Source: Sialis fuliginosa
Taxonomy: Eukaryota; Arthropoda; Insecta; Megaloptera; Sialidae
Direction of reading: 5' to 3'
DNA: 64,000 bases
Assembly (NCBI GenBank): GCA_961205875.1
Contig: OY540817.1
Location: 13,117,001-13,181,000 of the forward strand
Every line of letters begins with the position of its first letter. Within the stretch, counting starts at the first letter, position 1. This document shows, piece after piece, positions 61,365 through 64,000 of this stretch. The notes beneath the pieces were generated by a model, which was given only the letters and a program-made list of their open reading frames with translations, ran no database searches and was not told the origin of the DNA. Made by a program: the position numbers and the translations under genes.

Positions 61365-64000
61365 ACAAACCTCTACTTTTAAGTTTTCTACAAACTGATA
61401 TTTAATTAATTTTCTACAGTAATCGATTTATAAAACTAAAAAAAAGTTTTAATCAATTTCCGGCAAATATTGCGAGTTTGTGAAAACGAATTATGAAGCA
61501 CGGTTAATATCCTATGCAGCAAATATAGAATCAGTAAAATCATTGGTCGACAAGATTACAAAGTCTAGCAAGTAACTGTGGTTTTAATATAGAATTAAAC
61601 GTGGTCTTATTCGGCGAAACTGGAATGACGGTAGACGCAATTCAAAATGTTATTTGAAGAAGATGCAACAAAAGGAAATTGAATTAAGTTACTGGAAATT
61701 TCAGTAAATAAGGAAGCAATGTTGCGGCATTGACTTCACACTTCCGAACAACTTTGTGGTACTCGAAGTAAGGTAACTGTGGACAGAATATAAACCAATT
61801 ATCAAATAAAAATCGTTAAGGTTCTGTATGAGGATTTCGAAATTCAATTTTCGAAATAATTCGTCATAACGCAGATAGAGAAAATACAATTACCATAAAA
61901 GTAAAAAGTCGTTTAGCATCGATTTGTAAAAATAAACTTGTTAAAAGTTTATAAGTTAAAATTTTCAAAAAAGAACACGGAAAAAAATATACTGTAGAAT
62001 TACAGTTCTATCCTATCTATCTCGGATAGTAAGCAAAAACCTATTATAACTGTCTGAAACTGCAATGATATAATTTTAGGCTGTAATGTTTGCAGTTTAC
62101 CCATCAATTTTTATAGGGCTATTTCCTTGAATATTTTGGTTCTATTAAATATCACGCGTTATTTTTCGCAAATTATTTTTTTCCATGAGGGTACCTACAT
62201 ACATTACATAAATATATAAGTAAAAAGTATATGAAAGTTTTTACCACATAAATTCTGTTAAAATATTAGTAATCATAATATTATTAACCATATTGTAATA
62301 CCGTCGAAAAATCGTGTCCGAGATAAGAGCAGATTCTGATTGTACTACCTTCAAAACTTAAAGAAAAGTTGATTTCCGCATGGCGGAAATAATATGTGTA
62401 AATTTCTATCTGATATTCAACATTAATGCAGTGAATTTTATATTTATAATATATTCAGGAATAAATTAGGTGCATTTAATAAAAACAATATAAATCTAGT
62501 GCTGTAAGAAAAGCCTTTTTTTTAAATAAAATTATTCCTATCTAAACGATGAAAAAATGAAGTATCATATAGCACAAAATAATTATTAAAATGGCATAAC
62601 ATTTCAAAAAAGTACTAAGAAAATTTGTAAATAAATATTACAAAACATTAATAAAATTAATTTGAATAAAAAGAGTGACTTTTGCTTGATAAAAGCAAAT
62701 CTTCGCAGTTTAATTTGAGTAAAATAATTATCAGTGTTTTGTCTTATTTTGAATTCATTCGCTCCGATGTTTTTAATATCAACGTCATTAATATTTAACT
62801 AACTTTTACAGAAGCTTTGAACTACCAAGGCGTAATGTTATCAAGATTACAATTATAATTTCCTCTTACAAAACATACGAGTTCCAAACAGACGTAACTT
62901 TAAATTAAAAAGTTGACACAAAATAATAACCGTTGTTACAGATTTATAACGAATTTGATTATAGCTGTTAGTAAAACTTTAAGATGTAATTATGTACAGT
63001 CTGGATTGAAAAAAAAACAACGTTTCCTGTTTGGCGACATAGAATTCTGGAACTATAAATCACACACAAAATTTAAAATAAATCTTAAAATGTACGTTAA
63101 TAATTTTCAATTTAAAATAATTTTAATTTAATAATTATTACTTGGACAGCAAATATGTAAATGATGTATCTTTATATTTCATCTAAACACCTTACTTATA
63201 TTTTATGGCAGAAGTCTTCAGAACTGTTTTAAATTCAGTCCAAATTGAAAAAAGCTGTTACGGAGGTTCGAAATATGAAGGACTCAAAAAAAAGTAGCTG
63301 TAGAGAAATATAAAATAAACTGATTTATATAATTTATATAATATATATTATATTACATATTATATTATTATTTATAATAAATTGAAAAACTATACGGTAC
63401 AGGACACTACTACGCGAGGTTTATAAAATAATTAAGAACTGATAGAATAATCTAAAAAAGCAACTTTATACGCACTTCTTTTTCATAACTCAAAAAACAA
63501 GGCATGTCGAAAAAATCCAATTCTCGAAGCTACTTTGACATAATTTTTTTAGGAGATAGGGGGCTTTTTTAAAAGAATCGACATAGGTGAAGAACCATTG
63601 TATAAGATGTATTTCAATTGAAATTAATAAAATATAAAATATAAAAGATATGCCAATAAAGTAATTCTCGGAATGATTTTAAAAATTCATAATGTTAGAC
63701 TATACCTATATGTACATAACAAATATTTAAAGATAATTCTCAAGTTTCTAGAGTACTATATTACCAAACATGAACCATTTTTTATCCTTCCGGTATATTG
63801 TCTTTTTATCAATCAAGAACTTTTATAAATAATTATATCAAACTTTTTGCTAATGAATAAAAAGCAAAACAAAGAAGATTTAATTTAATTTAACTGTTTT
63901 AAAATCATAAAAGAAGTTTGAAATAAGTATTCCCGGTTTAAATAAACAATAAAAATCCATAACTTTCATAATTTTTGTATACTTGTAACAAGTTTAAGTC

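Larger units (their letters stand above)
59189..64000. other. Right-edge stretch, presumed first intron(s) of receptor B
   Basis: The missing receptor B exons (signal peptide and first part of the amino-terminal domain) should lie upstream, but I find none here on the minus strand. The stretch holds a retroposon-like repeat at 59311-59464, a 46-bp direct repeat at 60014-60220, a GC-richer segment at 60270-60380 of unknown nature and a G14 run at 61351-61364. Confidence 0.6.

Overview
The window is nuclear DNA from an insect. It is AT-rich, with intron-split genes, consensus GT/AG splice sites, arthropod-type kainate receptors and many small non-autonomous inverted-repeat elements. The insect order was not determined from sequence alone. 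All recognisable genes lie on the minus strand, so each gene starts at its higher coordinate.

Layout: 1-8540 holds no exon that I can see, only repeats. 8541-9150 is one good first coding exon (203 codons, low-complexity and basic) of a gene whose later exons are not visible; an RGK-type GTPase is only a weak guess. 9151-26551 is gene-poor, with a GC-rich patch near 18.75 kb and several transposon remnants. 26552-33095 is a complete seven-exon Nup153 gene (1375 codons before the stop in my model), with eight RanBP2-type zinc fingers, four of them a near-identical tandem array. 33431-34481 is a hAT-like insertion about 340 bp upstream of the Nup153 start codon.

35191-42165 is a complete 13-exon kainate-type ionotropic glutamate receptor (886 residues, receptor A). 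46531-59188 is a second, more conserved kainate-type receptor (receptor B) in the same orientation, lacking only its first exons, which must lie beyond the right edge. The two share many exon boundaries and are probably tandem duplicates.

The most interesting feature is in receptor B. Two 138-bp exons with identical phase each encode a complete pore loop (M2), and they are separated by only 28 nt. That spacing is too short for a normal intron, so the two exons should be mutually exclusive and give two channel pores from one gene. Receptor B also has a 21-nt microexon and a separate C-terminal exon that replaces a read-through tail. Receptor A has a single pore exon resembling only one of the two forms, and carries changes in otherwise conserved pore and M3 positions.

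Introns and intergenic DNA contain many fold-back or MITE-like elements, including TTAA-flanked ones, hAT-like ones with 8-bp flanking repeats, a perfect 18-bp-TIR element with a second fragment elsewhere, and an unusual hairpin built from 10-bp GATCTACAAN repeats. I saw no tRNA, rRNA or CRISPR.
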